Source: Clostridium sp. UBA6758 (GTDB lineage Bacteria > Bacillota > Clostridia > Clostridiales > Clostridiaceae). From it: 10,175 bases of DNA. Below, piece after piece: positions 1-6,825 of the stretch; positions within the stretch are counted from its first letter, which is position 1, and every line of letters starts with the position of its first letter. Below the pieces are notes generated by a model, which worked only from the letters and a program-made list of their open reading frames with translations, did no database searches and was not told where the DNA came from. The position numbers and the translations under genes were made by a program. Location: the NCBI GenBank assembly GCA_002453475.1, contig DKGY01000055.1, positions 54,107-64,281 of the forward strand, given 5' to 3'.

Positions 1-837
1 ACGTCTTCCGCCATAAGCACCACAAGGTAGGCCACCTCCAATAATTTTACCATAGGTGATAAGATCAGGTGTCACATTTGGGAATAACTCTCTTGCACCT
101 TTATATGCAATTCGGAAACCACACATTACTTCATCAAATATTAATAAAGTACCGTTTTCTTTACAAAGTTTATCTAAGTTCTCAATAAATTCTATAGATG
201 GTCTAACAACTCCCATATTTCCTGCAATAGGTTCAATAATAACACAAGCTATATCATTATTATAAGCAGTAAATATTTCTTTTAAGTTATCTATATCGTT
301 ATAATTTGCAACAATTGTATGCTCTACATGTTCTTTAGGTATGCCAGCACTGCCAGGTATGCCACAAGTCATAACTCCAGAACCTGCACTAACTAGAAAT
401 CCATCATAGTGGCCATGATAACAACCAGCAAATTTTACAATTTTATTTCTTTTAGTATAGCCTCTTGCTAATTTAATTGCACTCATTGTAGCTTCGGTAC
501 CAGAGTTAACCATTCTAATCATATCAATTGAAGCAGTTTCACATATAAGTTTTGCTAAGTCTAGTTCTAATTTTGTTGGTGCACCAAAGGCTATAGCTGT
601 TTCTGTGGTGTTTTTTATAGCATTAACAACTCTAGAATTACAATGTCCTAAGATCATAGGTCCCCAAGCTCCAACAAAGTCTATGTATTCTTTATTTTCT
701 TCGTCATATATTTTAGAACCCATACCAGATTTTATTATAGGAGGGGTGATACCCATGTCCTTAAGTGCCCTTACTGGACTATTAACGCCTCCAGGAATAT
801 ACTTTTTGCTTTCTTCAAATATAGTTTTATTATTCAT
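1..837 (-). CDS. hemL: Glutamate-1-semialdehyde 2,1-aminomutase, 3' end outside window
   Basis: The product is a cytoplasmic PLP enzyme that converts glutamate-1-semialdehyde to 5-aminolevulinate, the last step of the C5 route to tetrapyrroles. The 279 residues visible are the N-terminal two thirds of a roughly 425-residue family. They begin [20 protein letters not shown], which matches the usual HemL opening ending in GGVNSPVRA. Further family motifs are [10 protein letters not shown], the PLP-phosphate-binding stretch [18 protein letters not shown], the CYHGHYDG segment, the FDEVMCGFR segment with the cofactor-contacting Asp, and [10 protein letters not shown] carrying the Schiff-base lysine at about K264. 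The start is the ATG at 837, with GGAGGA eight bases upstream. That site overlaps the stop codon of hemA only 13 bases away, so the two genes are cotranscribed and probably translationally coupled. The frame is open to the window edge, so the C terminus is missing only because the window ends. Confidence 0.96.
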   Translation of the reverse strand, partial: MNNKTIFEESKKYIPGGVNSPVRALKDMGITPPIIKSGMGSKIYDEENKEYIDFVGAWGPMILGHCNSRVVNAIKNTTETAIAFGAPTKLELDLAKLICETASIDMIRMVNSGTEATMSAIKLARGYTKRNKIVKFAGCYHGHYDGFLVSAGSGVMTCGIPGSAGIPKEHVEHTIVANYNDIDNLKEIFTAYNNDIACVIIEPIAGNMGVVRPSIEFIENLDKLCKENGTLLIFDEVMCGFRIAYKGARELFPNVTPDLITYGKIIGGGLPCGAYGGRR

Positions 838-850
838 TAAGCTCTTCCTC

Positions 851-2092
851 CTAATTAATTTTATTTAGAAAAATACGTTCTATTAGCTTGTAGACGTCCT
901 CATTATCTCCCTTTAAAGTTTCTTCTTTCAAAACTTCAATGGCACGATTTATATATGTGTTAGCACTACTTTTTAAAAGCGTGGCTACAAGCTTGTCATT
1001 ATCTTTAGTATACTTTTTATTCTTAAAAGTTTTAAGGTTATTTTCTACAAGTAATTGACCTTCATCTTTAACATCTTTAATTATACCGCCTAAAGACTTT
1101 AACTTTAAAAAATTTTCATATTCATCGTAGTATTTCTTTATTATATATTTATTTGAATTCATAATATTTCTGCGTTGAATCTTGTTTTCTTTATCTACAT
1201 TTTGAAGATTATCTAAATTAAATAAACATACATTTTTTAATTCACTACAAGAATCCTCTACATTAATTGGTAAGGAAAGATCAAAAATTAACATTGATTG
1301 AGAAGGTAGATCTTTCTTTAAAACAAGGGGAGTAGGGGATGCAGTACAGCATATTAAAGCATCTATGTATTTATAAGTGTCAACTAGCTTATCAATGGAT
1401 ATAATTTCAATCTTTTTATTTACAGTTAATTCTATATTTTTAATTATAGTGCTATGATTAATAACTTTATCTGTATTTCTTACAACTATATATATTTTAT
1501 CTAAGATATCTTGTTTTCCTATAAGATAATTTAAAGTTAATTGTGCCATTTTACCAAAGCCTAATATTAATATGCTTTTACAACCTTGGTCTAGAGCTTT
1601 TTTAGCAGCTATAGATGAATAGGATACAGGTGTCTTATGTAGTTTACTTTCAGTTTTAAACTCTTTTCCACAACTAATAGCCATTGAAAATAGCTTATCA
1701 AAAGAAGCTTTTATTACTTTTAATTCTTTACTTTTTATATAGGCATCTTTTACTTGACCTAAGATTTGATCTTCACCTAAAATCTTCGAATGAAAACCAC
1801 AACTTACTTCCAGTAGGTGAGTTATAGCTTTACTATCACTAGAGTAAAATATATATTTAATAAATTCTTTATCCCAATTAAGTGATTTGAACACTTCTTG
1901 TATTATATTATTTTGTGATAAGGAAGACTTTAAGTATATTTCTGTTCTATTACAGGTATTAATTATAACAACTTCCTCGCATATAGTTTCTTTCATTTTT
2001 AGTAATATTCCATCTATATTATCTTGGGATATTGCTAGTTGAGCTCTTAAAATTAAATCAAGTTCTTTCTTTATTCCAATTAAATGAATCAT
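851..2092 (-). CDS. hemA: Glutamyl-tRNA reductase
   Basis: This enzyme uses NADPH to reduce glutamyl-tRNA(Glu) to glutamate-1-semialdehyde, the committed step of tetrapyrrole synthesis, and passes it to HemL. The 413-residue length is normal for the family. The N-terminal catalytic domain carries NTCNRTEIY with the nucleophilic Cys47, followed by [15 protein letters not shown] at about 105-118. The NADPH-binding domain has the glycine-rich loop GFGKMA at 178-183 and later DLSLPINVE at 271-279. The C-terminal part from about 310 is helical and charged, as expected for the dimerisation domain. I chose the ATG at 2092 because GGGGGT lies five bases upstream of it. A TTG in frame at 2104 would add MGVK but has no ribosome binding site. 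Small departures from the common family motifs (GED for GEP, GFGKMA for GAGKM) suggest a divergent clostridial form, but all key residues are present. hemL follows directly. Confidence 0.95.
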   Translation of the reverse strand: MIHLIGIKKELDLILRAQLAISQDNIDGILLKMKETICEEVVIINTCNRTEIYLKSSLSQNNIIQEVFKSLNWDKEFIKYIFYSSDSKAITHLLEVSCGFHSKILGEDQILGQVKDAYIKSKELKVIKASFDKLFSMAISCGKEFKTESKLHKTPVSYSSIAAKKALDQGCKSILILGFGKMAQLTLNYLIGKQDILDKIYIVVRNTDKVINHSTIIKNIELTVNKKIEIISIDKLVDTYKYIDALICCTASPTPLVLKKDLPSQSMLIFDLSLPINVEDSCSELKNVCLFNLDNLQNVDKENKIQRRNIMNSNKYIIKKYYDEYENFLKLKSLGGIIKDVKDEGQLLVENNLKTFKNKKYTKDNDKLVATLLKSSANTYINRAIEVLKEETLKGDNEDVYKLIERIFLNKIN

Positions 2093-2144
2093 TTTTACCC
2101 CCAAATCTATGAAATTACTAAATTTTATTTAATCAAATTTAAAA

Positions 2145-2159
2145 CCCACTACAAGTGGG
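2145..2159 (-). promoter_or_regulatory. Terminator-like hairpin in the hemA 5' leader
   Basis: On the minus strand, CCCACT, a TGT loop and AGTGGG form a perfect 6-bp GC-rich stem followed immediately by TTTT. The hairpin lies between the predicted hemA transcription start near 2184 and the hemA ATG at 2092, so it would be in the mRNA leader. Its form is that of a short intrinsic terminator or attenuator. The stem is short and the U-run has only four bases, so it might instead only stabilise the message. There is no visible leader peptide or known riboswitch consensus. Confidence 0.5.
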
Positions 2160-2190
2160 CTTATCATAACTCATATATTGTAACAAGAAA

Positions 2191-2219
2191 ATTATACTAT
2201 ATGAAATTTTTTTTGACAA
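2191..2219 (-). promoter_or_regulatory. Sigma-A-type promoter for hemA-hemL
   Basis: Read on the minus strand there is TTGTCA (2219-2214), a 17-base spacer and a perfect TATAAT (2196-2191). Transcription would start near 2184 and give a leader of about 92 nt before hemA. The -35 box overlaps the -35 box of the divergent promoter on the plus strand. Confidence 0.75.
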
Positions 2220-2241
2220 TGATAAAATAGGATAATAAAAT
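2213..2241 (+). promoter_or_regulatory. Sigma-A-type promoter for the 216-residue membrane protein gene
   Basis: A perfect TTGACA at 2213-2218 is followed by a 17-base spacer and TAAAAT at 2236-2241, which matches the consensus in five of six positions. The start of transcription would be near 2248, about 30 bases before the start codon. It is back to back with the hemA promoter, with overlapping -35 hexamers. Confidence 0.65.
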
Positions 2242-2278
2242 CTTATTATATATACTACTAGTAAAAGGAAAGGGGAAT

Positions 2279-2929
2279 ATGATGAAAAAATTTATTTTAA
2301 ACACTGTTATTTCTATTACAGGTTTTGTTTTTATTATTCTTATCTCTACTTTAATAGTAACAAGTATAAAACCTATTTATACTTATAGTATTAATAAATT
2401 TAATATGGAGGAAAGAACAAGTTTATCTATTGTTGAGATGAAAGAAAATTATTCTTATGTGATAGATTATTTGTTATATAATAACAATGATAAATTTGAA
2501 CTACCATCTTTAGAATCATCAGAGGCAGGAGATTTTCATTTTAAAGAGGTAAAAGAATTATTTAGTTTAGCTAAGATTACTATATTAAGTTTAGCAATTA
2601 TGTTAACAATACTATTTGTACTGTATACTAGAATCTATAAAAGCTATAACTATATAAAATATATCTCTATTATATCAATAATAACTCCACTTATAACGTC
2701 AATTGTTATAAGCACTAATTTTAAATTTTTCTTTACAGTATTCCATAAAATATTTTTTAATAATGATAAATGGATTTTTGATCCTATTACAGATCCTATT
2801 ATAAATATACTTCCTGAAGAATTTTTTTCATTATGTGCTGGTGCCATTGGAATTCTTTGTATAGTCATTGGAGTAATATTATATGTGACATATTACAGTT
2901 ATAATAAAAATAATTTAAAAAGATATTAG
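2279..2929 (+). CDS. DUF1461 / TIGR01906-type integral membrane protein
   Basis: This 216-residue protein has four hydrophobic segments at about 7-29, 97-117, 127-147 and 184-206, so it is an integral membrane protein with a polar loop of roughly 65 residues between the first two. The conserved block at 155-181 has the form FHKIFF..D.W.FDP.TDPII..LPE. That block and the preceding HFKEVKELF segment at 87-95 are what I recall as the signature of the DUF1461/TIGR01906 family in Firmicutes, whose function is unknown. Two tandem ATG codons (2279 and 2282) could start it. AGGGG at 2271-2275 is three bases before the first and six before the second, so the second may be used as often. It is a single-gene unit with its own promoter upstream and a terminator overlapping its stop codon. 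It lies divergent to hemA, but nothing in the protein links it to tetrapyrrole metabolism. Confidence 0.85.
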   Translation: MMKKFILNTVISITGFVFIILISTLIVTSIKPIYTYSINKFNMEERTSLSIVEMKENYSYVIDYLLYNNNDKFELPSLESSEAGDFHFKEVKELFSLAKITILSLAIMLTILFVLYTRIYKSYNYIKYISIISIITPLITSIVISTNFKFFFTVFHKIFFNNDKWIFDPITDPIINILPEEFFSLCAGAIGILCIVIGVILYVTYYSYNKNNLKRY

Positions 2930-2949
2930 AAAAATTCTAATATCTTTTT
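2917..2949. terminator. Bidirectional intrinsic terminator between convergent genes
   Basis: The core stem pairs GATATTAGAA with TTCTAATATC around a three-base loop at 2932-2934. It is extended by five As on the left pairing with five Ts on the right. A U-run therefore follows the stem in transcripts from either strand. It includes the stop codon of the plus-strand membrane protein gene (2927-2929) and lies just beyond the stop of the minus-strand phosphatase gene at 2954, so it can end both transcription units. Confidence 0.85.
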
Positions 2950-2953
2950 AAAC

Positions 2954-4129
2954 TTAAAGATAAGTTATACATACTTTTTTACCTAATGCAGTTAATAATC
3001 TTGATATATCTTTAACAATTTTGATTTTTAAATTAAATTCATCTGGAAAAGATGGATTTTGATGAGCTGGATTAACTGCTTGCCCTACATATATATCTAT
3101 GGAGGTACCTTCATTAATTAGCATATTAGTAATTCTAGAAGCTCCATCAGAGCCATTTATAGTGCAGGGTATAGTGTTCTTTTTAATAGCAGTTAGATAA
3201 TTTTTTAATAAATCTTTTACTTTATTCAAAGTTAGTATACCCTCTGTAACCAAGTCTATACCTTTCATATATCCCATGGGTGGGACCTCTGAAGTATAAT
3301 GCTTTAAGTCTATTTCTATTGGAGTGTGTAGTGCATTAGATATTATATTAGCTGTAGTGCCACCACATACAATTTTTTTACCAGTGGTATTTTTCACAAG
3401 ATTTATAAGAACGCTATCGTCGTCTTTAATTTTAGGTGGTCCAGTAAAGATAGATATATGTTGTTCCTTTCTTATCTTAATAGTTACTACAGTGGTATCA
3501 TCGCCAGGTTTATTATCATATAAGTCTTTACATACTTCTAACAATTGTCTACATATATTTTGAGCAATCACTTCTTTATGGAGTACATTAGTGAGATATC
3601 TGTTTATATGAGGCCATTCCCAACCTAAATTTAAGAGCCCACCTACACCGGCATGTACAACTCCGTCGCTTATAATAACTAGGGCGTCGGATTCATTCAT
3701 GTAAAATCTGCTTTCAAAAATAACCTTACCATTTACTATACGTCTATTCTTTTTAATGTCACAACTTCGATTATTTCTAAAAAGAAAAACAGGAGGGTTG
3801 TCATATTCTACCATATACACCTCGCCACTATTTTTAATTTTCACGATTGTAAAGGTGGAGTAGGCTAATTTTCTAACTTGACACTCAGGTAATGTATTAA
3901 TTATAGTATCTATAGTTTCATCTATGGTAGCTCCTTCTTTTAACATAGTAACTGCAATTTTTGATGTTAAAGTTCCTAATATATTAGCTTTAACACCACT
4001 GCCAAGACCATCTGACATTACTACTATAATTCCATCTTCTGTTTTAGCAATTTCAACATTGTCACCACAAAGTTCTTCCCCGTGCTTATTCATACTCATA
4101 TTGGCTACATCTAAGTAATATTTTCTCAT
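2954..4129 (-). CDS. SpoIIE-type PP2C serine phosphatase with a C-terminal extension
   Basis: This 391-residue protein is a predicted PPM/PP2C protein phosphatase of the SpoIIE class, which typically dephosphorylates anti-anti-sigma (STAS) proteins on serine. The catalytic domain fills residues 1-220. The metal-binding acidic residues can be seen in CGDN (Asp23), MSDGLGSG (Asp40), IISDGV (Asp155) and PGDDTT (Asp210 and Asp211), so it should be active. There is no membrane segment, unlike true SpoIIE of about 800 residues, so this is not sporulation SpoIIE itself. Residues 225-391 form an extra region containing CGGTTANI at 255-262 and a Gly-Tyr-Met-Lys-Gly stretch near 286-290, which I cannot assign. 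The start has AGGAAG six bases upstream and begins one base after the stop of the hydrogenase-like gene, so the two are translationally coupled. The likely role is the output of a redox or hydrogen sensor. No STAS or anti-sigma kinase gene is nearby. Confidence 0.88.
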   Translation of the reverse strand: MRKYYLDVANMSMNKHGEELCGDNVEIAKTEDGIIVVMSDGLGSGVKANILGTLTSKIAVTMLKEGATIDETIDTIINTLPECQVRKLAYSTFTIVKIKNSGEVYMVEYDNPPVFLFRNNRSCDIKKNRRIVNGKVIFESRFYMNESDALVIISDGVVHAGVGGLLNLGWEWPHINRYLTNVLHKEVIAQNICRQLLEVCKDLYDNKPGDDTTVVTIKIRKEQHISIFTGPPKIKDDDSVLINLVKNTTGKKIVCGGTTANIISNALHTPIEIDLKHYTSEVPPMGYMKGIDLVTEGILTLNKVKDLLKNYLTAIKKNTIPCTINGSDGASRITNMLINEGTSIDIYVGQAVNPAHQNPSFPDEFNLKIKIVKDISRLLTALGKKVCITYL

Positions 4130-4130
4130 A

Positions 4131-5831
4131 TTAGTCTTCCTTTTCTAATACTTTTTTTAATTCTAAGATAGCAACTTTAGTTTCTGCAGTAGTTTCACCA
4201 AGTAAGCTAGCTATTTCTTGTGCAACCATCATTTGCTTATTTATAATTGATTGGGTAACATCAATAGATTTATGCTTTAGTTCAATTAACTCTAACTTTC
4301 TGTTTTCCTCTTCTGTTATATCTGTAAATGTTACCAATAAAGATGAGTGATTTTTAATATAGATTATACTTTTATATCCATGAAAATCTAATTGACTATA
4401 GAATACCTTTTTACCTAAAATATTTTTTTTTGTTTCAGCTACTTTTTTAAAATCTAAGTCATGTATTATTTCAGTTATAGGAAATCCTATTACACTTTCA
4501 TTTTCACAATTTAAAAACATTTTTCTTCCAGAAGGATTAATGTCTTTAATTAATAAGTTATCATCAATTATAATCAGAGCATTAGGTGAATTTTTAAATA
4601 TTTCACTATTCATATTTTCAGCTAATGACCTCATATAAGGTACACACATTTCAACTTGAGACATTCCGTTATAAACGGCAATAGCTTTTTCAACACAGGT
4701 GTTATATCCACAAGCACCACAGTTTAATTCATCTTCTTTAGTGTATTTTCCCATTTGTTTAAGAAGAACTTTAATTTCATCTTCTTCAGGGGATAGCATG
4801 TGTATCTTTTTATTTTCATAATTTCTTGTAAGATTAGATTTATTTATATTGATAACTTTTGATTTGTTATTTTGGGTTTTTAAGTAATCTTGAATTCTTT
4901 GAAGTCTGGTGTATACAGATTCATTATTAGATAGTGTGCCTGGACCACCAAGACAACTTTCATTACATGCACTTAATTCTATACACACATTTTTTAAAGT
5001 ATTATTTTTAAGTTCCTCTAAAATAACTTTACAATTTTCGAGACCGTGAACTCTAATTACAATTAAATCTTTTTTATCAATAGTAGGCCTTATAGCATTT
5101 AATATTCCGCCAACTACAGGATAGCGATCACCTCTAGTTGTACCACTAAAATCCACATCTCCATCTTCTAGTTGAAAATAGTCTATATCACTATCTTTTA
5201 TAAAATCATTGATTTCATCAAAGGTTAGTACAGAATCAACAAATCCTAAATTAGATTCAGATAAAGCTTCATATTTTTTAGATACACATGGACCTATAAA
5301 AACAGTATAAGATTCATCATATCTTTGTTTTATGCTTTTCCCGTGGGCAACCATAGGAGAGGATACTGGTAAAACTAATGGTATTAATTCAGGATAATAT
5401 TTTTCGATTAACATTACTATGGAAGGACAGCAACTTGTGATGAATTCGCTATTTGAACTACAATCAATCCTAGATTCATATTCTTGAGTTACTAGTTCTG
5501 CACCTATGGAAACCTCTTCAATGTAAGAAAAACCTAATTTTCTTAGAGCAGTTATCAATTTATGAGGATGAGAGAATACTCCTCTAAAAGCAGGTGCTAA
5601 TTGAGCTACAACTGTTTTATTGCTATTTAATGCTACCTTTACATCATCAATATCTGAAAGTACATGACGAGCATTTTGAGGGCATACTACTAAACAGTGA
5701 CCGCAAGAAATACATCTATCTTCTTGAATTTTAGCTTGATCATTTAATACTTCTATAGCTTTAACTGTACAAGTACGTACACATTTGTAGCAATTTTTAC
5801 AGTTAGCTGATGAAAAATTCATTACTTGCAT
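4131..5831 (-). CDS. [FeFe]-hydrogenase-like protein with PAS domain (HydS-like putative sensor)
   Basis: This 566-residue cytoplasmic iron-sulfur protein combines a hydrogenase core with a sensor domain. Residues 1-55 hold a two-cluster ferredoxin domain (Cys11, 14, 17, 21 and Cys40, 43, 46, 50). Residues 60-320 are the H-cluster domain. Its three motifs are reduced: TSCCPS at 132-137, GPCVSKK at 180-186 and ELSACNESCLGG at 285-296. The four cluster ligands (Cys135, Cys182, Cys289, Cys293) and the proton-transfer Cys134 are present, but the Met residues of catalytic MPC and E.MAC motifs are Gly and Ser. A further FeS domain at 371-396 has CGACGYNTC and a distant Cys396. A PAS domain follows at about 405-508, then a helical tail. 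This layout matches group C (HydS) putative sensory hydrogenases, which are typically adjacent to PP2C phosphatases, as here. The ATG at 5831 has AGGGTG just upstream and overlaps the preceding gene by 10 bases; an ATG at 5822 (TAATG overlap) is less well placed. Maturation would need HydEFG, which is not in the window. Confidence 0.9.
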   Translation of the reverse strand: MQVMNFSSANCKNCYKCVRTCTVKAIEVLNDQAKIQEDRCISCGHCLVVCPQNARHVLSDIDDVKVALNSNKTVVAQLAPAFRGVFSHPHKLITALRKLGFSYIEEVSIGAELVTQEYESRIDCSSNSEFITSCCPSIVMLIEKYYPELIPLVLPVSSPMVAHGKSIKQRYDESYTVFIGPCVSKKYEALSESNLGFVDSVLTFDEINDFIKDSDIDYFQLEDGDVDFSGTTRGDRYPVVGGILNAIRPTIDKKDLIVIRVHGLENCKVILEELKNNTLKNVCIELSACNESCLGGPGTLSNNESVYTRLQRIQDYLKTQNNKSKVININKSNLTRNYENKKIHMLSPEEDEIKVLLKQMGKYTKEDELNCGACGYNTCVEKAIAVYNGMSQVEMCVPYMRSLAENMNSEIFKNSPNALIIIDDNLLIKDINPSGRKMFLNCENESVIGFPITEIIHDLDFKKVAETKKNILGKKVFYSQLDFHGYKSIIYIKNHSSLLVTFTDITEEENRKLELIELKHKSIDVTQSIINKQMMVAQEIASLLGETTAETKVAILELKKVLEKED

Positions 5832-6073
5832 AAATTCACCCTCTTAATTATATATTCTTCAAAGAATTTATCTACTTCATCTTCATTTACAGTATAAATT
5901 TTATCATCTACCGTAACACATACTGAATCAGTACAATGACCAAGACAAAATGAAGCTTTTAATTCTATTTTATCTGTTAAATTGTTTAATTCTATTAAAC
6001 TCTTAATTCGGTTTATAACATTGTGAGAACCTCTTACATAGCAAGCACTTCCCACACAAACTTTAACAATCAA
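5822..6073 (-). CDS. Small thioredoxin-like [2Fe-2S] ferredoxin (NuoE C-terminal-like)
   Basis: This 83-residue protein has the cluster-binding pattern of the thioredoxin-fold [2Fe-2S] family, the C-terminal half of the 24-kDa NuoE/HydC subunit. The ligands are Cys6 and Cys11 in CVGSAC and Cys43 and Cys47 in CLGHC. It lacks the N-terminal helical part of full NuoE (about 160 residues), so it is a stand-alone electron carrier. It is first in the operon and its stop overlaps the start of the hydrogenase-like gene by 10 bases, so it probably exchanges electrons with that protein's ferredoxin domain. The start is a TTG at 6073; no in-frame ATG or GTG upstream fits, and a very strong AAGGAGGG lies eight bases before it. 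A near-consensus promoter lies directly upstream. Confidence 0.9.
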   Translation of the reverse strand: MIVKVCVGSACYVRGSHNVINRIKSLIELNNLTDKIELKASFCLGHCTDSVCVTVDDKIYTVNEDEVDKFFEEYIIKRVNLCK

Positions 6074-6114
6074 AATAAAATCCCTCCTTAATCTGTATAT
6101 AACTTATACAATAA

Positions 6115-6143
6115 ATTATAGAACTTTGGTAAAACACCGTCAA
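6115..6143 (-). promoter_or_regulatory. Sigma-A-type promoter for the [2Fe-2S]/HydS-like/phosphatase operon
   Basis: On the minus strand TTGACG (6143-6138) is followed by a 17-base spacer and a perfect TATAAT (6120-6115). Transcription would begin near 6108, leaving a short leader of about 35 nt to the TTG start at 6073. Near-consensus housekeeping elements suggest substantial constitutive transcription unless an operator that I cannot see is present. Confidence 0.72.
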
Positions 6144-6161
6144 TCACATGTTGTTATGTAT

Positions 6162-6190
6162 TTGACAATGTTATAGAAGTAAGGTAAATA
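6162..6190 (+). promoter_or_regulatory. Probable promoter for the YfcE-family phosphodiesterase gene
   Basis: A perfect TTGACA at 6162-6167 is followed after 17 bases by TAAATA, a poor -10 box. A better-looking TATAAA at 6196-6201 lies too far from this -35 box for the usual spacing. A promoter is expected here because the upstream gene is divergent, but the exact -10 box is uncertain. Confidence 0.4.
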
Positions 6191-6223
6191 ATAAGTATAA
6201 AATATATTATAGGAGGAAATAGA

Positions 6224-6769
6224 ATGAGGTTAGTAGTTGTTTCTGATATTCACGGCTCTTTAAAATATACAAAAAAAGCTATAGAAATATTTAATAGAGA
6301 AGATGGGGATTATTTATTAATTCTTGGAGATATACTTTATCATGGGCCAAGAAATCCATTACCTGAAGAGTATAATCCTAAAGATGTAGCAGAGATATTA
6401 AATGAATATAGTCATAAAATAATCGCAGTGCGTGGAAACTGTGATTCGGAAGTTGATCAAATGTTATTAGATTTTCCATGTATGGGGGATTATTCTGTAG
6501 TTTTATATAACAACAAAAGATTTTTTCTAACTCATGGACATATATATAATGAGAATAATATGCCGAATATATCTACAGAAGATATAATGTTACATGGGCA
6601 TACACATATACTAGGGCTTAGCATAAAAGAGGGTATTTCAATAATTAATCCAGGTTCTATATCTTATCCAAAGGAAAATAATCCTCATAGCTATGGAGTT
6701 GTAGCGGGAGATACGTTCTATATAAAAACATTAGACGGCACCATAATTAAAGAAATAGTATTAAACTAA
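6224..6769 (+). CDS. yfcE: YfcE-family metallophosphodiesterase
   Basis: This 181-residue protein has the full metal-binding set of the small calcineurin-like phosphodiesterases (YfcE/MJ0936 group). These are Asp8 and His10 in SDIHG, Asp36 in LGDILYHGPRN, Asn72 in RGNCD, His104 and His106 in THGH, and His126 and His128 in HGHTH. The C-terminal INPGSISYP segment is also typical. The length equals that of E. coli YfcE (184 residues), a manganese-dependent phosphodiesterase active on artificial phosphodiesters with no settled physiological substrate. It has no signal peptide and should be cytoplasmic. The ATG at 6224 has AGGAGGA seven bases upstream, so the start is secure. It is a single-gene unit, divergent from the HydS-like operon, and ends at a terminator shared with the small minus-strand gene. 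Neighbours give no clue to the substrate. Confidence 0.92.
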   Translation: MRLVVVSDIHGSLKYTKKAIEIFNREDGDYLLILGDILYHGPRNPLPEEYNPKDVAEILNEYSHKIIAVRGNCDSEVDQMLLDFPCMGDYSVVLYNNKRFFLTHGHIYNENNMPNISTEDIMLHGHTHILGLSIKEGISIINPGSISYPKENNPHSYGVVAGDTFYIKTLDGTIIKEIVLN

Positions 6770-6784
6770 ATAATGTTATATATT

Positions 6785-6825
6785 AAAAAAGAAGAGGAGC
6801 ATTTTAAAGCTTCCTCTACTTTTTA
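6785..6825. terminator. Bidirectional intrinsic terminator after the yfcE gene
   Basis: AGAGGA and GC on the left arm (6793-6800) pair with GC and TCCTCT on the right (6809-6817), with one bulged base and an eight-base loop. After an A-A mismatch, AAAAAG (6786-6791) pairs with CTTTTT (6819-6824). U-runs follow the stem in both directions. It ends the plus-strand yfcE message, and the stop codon of the minus-strand 60-residue gene (6816-6818) lies in its right arm. Confidence 0.82.

Noticed and set aside
56..868. Plus-strand open frames at 56-265 and 605-868.
   Set aside because: They lie opposite the well-supported hemL gene and read as antisense shadows with no ribosome binding site or family resemblance.
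2954..4129. Identity of the phosphatase as the sporulation protein SpoIIE.
   Set aside because: True SpoIIE is about twice as long with ten N-terminal membrane segments; this protein is soluble, has a different C-terminal extension and sits in a hydrogenase-like operon.
4131..5831. Identity as a catalytic hydrogenase HydA.
   Set aside because: Altered H-cluster motifs, an added FeS domain, a PAS domain and a coupled phosphatase gene fit a sensory-type protein better, though low catalytic activity remains possible.
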